A DNA stretch of 5,629 nt from Clostridiales bacterium. GTDB taxonomy: Bacteria; Bacillota; Clostridia; Oscillospirales; CAG-272. A program made the translations under genes and the position numbers. Below the pieces are notes generated by a model. It saw nothing but the letters and a program-made list of their open reading frames with translations, was not told the DNA's origin and made no database searches. Shown piece by piece: positions 4,113 to 5,629 of the stretch (position 1 is its first letter; every line of letters begins with the position of its first letter). The stretch covers positions 1 through 5,629 of the forward strand of contig SFNW01000112.1 of NCBI GenBank assembly GCA_004554105.1, given 5' to 3'.

Positions 4113-5629
4113 TCAACCCTTCATTACAGTCTCGCAGAAGCGGTGCAGGAGTGCGGCAATCTGTGCGCGGGTGGCGGTTTCGGCGGGCATCAGACTTCCG
4201 TTGATGCCCTGCAGGATCCCCTTGCCGCAGAGCCACTGCATAGCAGGGAAAGCGTATTCGGAGATGCTTTGCGCATCGTTGTAGCCGAGGATATTCGTCT
4301 CATCGTCTACGCTGACGTCCAGTCCCTTGTATTTCGCATACCGATACAGGAGCGTGGCAAGCTGTTCGCGGGTGATGCTGTCGTTCGGTCCGAACAGGGC
4401 ATTGCCGTAGCCGCCGGCAATCCCGTTTGCGACTGCCCATGCGGCTGCGTCCTTGTAATATGCGTCCGATGCAATATCATTAAAGGGACAGGAACTGCCG
4501 GCAGCGGGCGAGCCGTCCAAGCGGTAGAGGATCGTCACGACCATACCGCGGGTGGTCGTCGCATCGGGGCTGAATTCGGTCGTGCTTGTGCCGGTCATCA
4601 GACCGCTTTCATAAACATAGGCGATGTCCGCATAGAACCAATCGTCTTCCCGAATATCGGTAAAGGGTTTTTTCCATTCTTCCTTGACCCACTTGGCATA
4701 GAGTGTGAAGTCTTTCGTTACCGCTGCGGCAAAATCGTATTTTCCGGTCAGCTCCTTATCCGTGTACCAGCCGTCAAAGGTATATCCCTCTTTTGTCGGA
4801 TTTGCCGGACTTGTTACCTTGCCGTTCTCCGCAACGGTTTGACTTGCAATGCCGCTTCCGCCGTTTGAATCAAACCTGACGGTGTAGCTTGCGGGAGCTG
4901 CAACGCCGCCCCCGCCTCCGCCGGAAGAATAGGCGGTGACGGCAACATCAATCGTAATGGGTGCGTAATTCGTGCTTTCGGGCGTAAAGGTCATCTGCAC
5001 CGTGCCGCTTGTGCGCATAACCGTTGTGCTGTCCACCCACGCGAATGTACCCGCAAGCGGCGTTGTGCCGTCAAGCGCAAGGATTTCGCCGTTCGAAACC
5101 GAGGCGTCGGCAAGCGTTTTGTTTTTAGCGACCCTTGCCGTTGTTTTCTTTGCGGGGTTTTCGACAGGCGTAGCGGGCGCAATGTTCCAGTCCAGCGTTT
5201 TCGTTCCCGTGAAGTTGCCGTTGCCCGTTACCGTAAGGGTATAGGCACCGCTCGTGTTCACATCGGTCTGCCTGTTCCCCGAAACGGTAAATGTCACGGG
5301 ATCAAAGCCGGCAAGGGTAACGGTAACATTTTGGGTTTGCTCCGTTCCGTTATAGATCAGCGTTTCGCTCGGTGCAAGGACAGCATCTTCAATGCCCTTC
5401 GGCTTGATTTCAAAGCTTGCGCTTCCGCCGACGGTGTAGTTTCCGCCCGCGTTATCGGTCAGCGTAACCGTTGCTTTGCCGACATTTTTGTTATCTGTGT
5501 ATTCAACCGTGTATTCGCCGGCGGGGATTTCGGTTTCGCCGTCATAAGCCGTGACGGTCGGTGTAATCTCGCCGCCCGCGTAAGTTTCATCGGGAATCGC
5601 AGAGATAGTCGCAGTCACCGTTTTCGGCT
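4113..5629 (-). CDS. Modular SLH-anchored surface protein, C-terminal portion (5' truncated by window)
   Basis: The C-terminal ~505 residues of an exported cell-wall protein; the frame is open through the right edge, and the GTG at 5618 is internal (residue 1 here). Domains in order: two Ig/MBG-like beta-sandwich units (about 1-72 and 74-147), a third (about 155-229, with GTFAWVDSTT and MTFTPESTNYAPITIDVAV), a Gly-rich linker (SSGGGGGGVAAP, 231-242), one InlB B-repeat/Flg_new unit (245-311, with FDSNGG, GYTFDGWYTD and LYAKW), and three SLH domains (about 318-368, 378-428 and 444-497). The SLH repeats keep the helix-1 F/Y-x-D-I-like start and TR motifs (TTTRGM, ITREQ, ATRAQ). Three C-terminal SLH domains normally dock the protein to pyruvylated secondary cell-wall polymer. 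The biochemical role of the exposed part lies upstream and cannot be read here. By eye the gene is less GC-rich than the sialidase-like gene. A terminator follows its TGA, so it is not co-transcribed with marR. Confidence 0.9.
   Translation of the reverse strand, partial: PKTVTATISAIPDETYAGGEITPTVTAYDGETEIPAGEYTVEYTDNKNVGKATVTLTDNAGGNYTVGGSASFEIKPKGIEDAVLAPSETLIYNGTEQTQNVTVTLAGFDPVTFTVSGNRQTDVNTSGAYTLTVTGNGNFTGTKTLDWNIAPATPVENPAKKTTARVAKNKTLADASVSNGEILALDGTTPLAGTFAWVDSTTVMRTSGTVQMTFTPESTNYAPITIDVAVTAYSSGGGGGGVAAPASYTVRFDSNGGSGIASQTVAENGKVTSPANPTKEGYTFDGWYTDKELTGKYDFAAAVTKDFTLYAKWVKEEWKKPFTDIREDDWFYADIAYVYESGLMTGTSTTEFSPDATTTRGMVVTILYRLDGSPAAGSSCPFNDIASDAYYKDAAAWAVANGIAGGYGNALFGPNDSITREQLATLLYRYAKYKGLDVSVDDETNILGYNDAQSISEYAFPAMQWLCGKGILQGINGSLMPAETATRAQIAALLHRFCETVMKG

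Noticed and set aside
3906..4868. Long plus-strand open frame (320 codons) across the intergenic region and antisense to the SLH gene
   Set aside because: Most of it is opposite a gene with unmistakable SLH and InlB-repeat domains. Its first 200 nt run through a promoter, GC-rich hairpins and a terminator; the translation resembles no protein family and has no ribosome binding site.
5616..5618. GTG at 5618 as the true start of the SLH protein
   Set aside because: The frame stays open to the window end, the protein would begin inside an Ig-like repeat, and there would be no signal peptide on an SLH protein.
1..5629. Defence system, toxin-antitoxin pair, CRISPR array, transposase or attachment site
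   Set aside because: No spaced direct repeats, no transposase or recombinase motifs, no terminal inverted repeats and no tRNA; all coding space is accounted for by two surface proteins, a regulator and a ligase.

Overview
The window looks like a chromosomal segment from a fairly GC-rich member of the Clostridia (Bacillota), possibly an uncultured Oscillospiraceae-type gut organism. The clues are a C-terminal triple SLH anchor preceded by an InlB-type B-repeat, strong AGGAGG-type ribosome binding sites, a sigma-70/A type promoter, intrinsic terminators with perfect stems, and a MarR regulator paired with an acyl-CoA ligase. The genus-level assignment is inference from family content only.

Layout, left to right. 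(1) Positions 1-1610, plus strand: the 3' portion of a sialidase-like (BNR/Asp-box) protein with a CBM9-like domain and a C-terminal beta-rich domain; its 5' end lies outside the window. (2) Positions 1615-1658: a perfect 20-bp inverted repeat serving as a bidirectional terminator between two converging genes. (3) Positions 1653-3865, minus strand: a two-gene operon, a MarR-family regulator (GTG start at 3865) followed 23 nt later by a 559-aa AMP-forming acyl-CoA ligase. Upstream are a perfect TTGACA -35, a 17-nt spacer and a TAAGAT -10, with two overlapping palindromes between the predicted transcription start and the Shine-Dalgarno. (4) Positions 3948-4112: intergenic, holding an A/T-rich inverted repeat just upstream of the -35, a cluster of GC-rich inverted repeats, and the terminator of the next gene. 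(5) Positions 4113-5629, minus strand: the 3' portion of a large modular surface protein (Ig/MBG-like domains, Gly-rich linker, InlB B-repeat, three SLH domains), open at the right edge.

How the parts relate: the MarR protein most simply represses its own promoter, and therefore the ligase, until an effector (perhaps a fatty or aromatic acid or its CoA thioester) releases it. The two flanking surface proteins are transcriptionally insulated from this operon by terminators on both sides, so no functional link with it is shown. I saw no mobile element, CRISPR array, tRNA, rRNA or recognisable riboswitch. No clearly undescribed system is evident; the most distinctive local feature is the dual-palindrome operator region of the marR-ligase operon.
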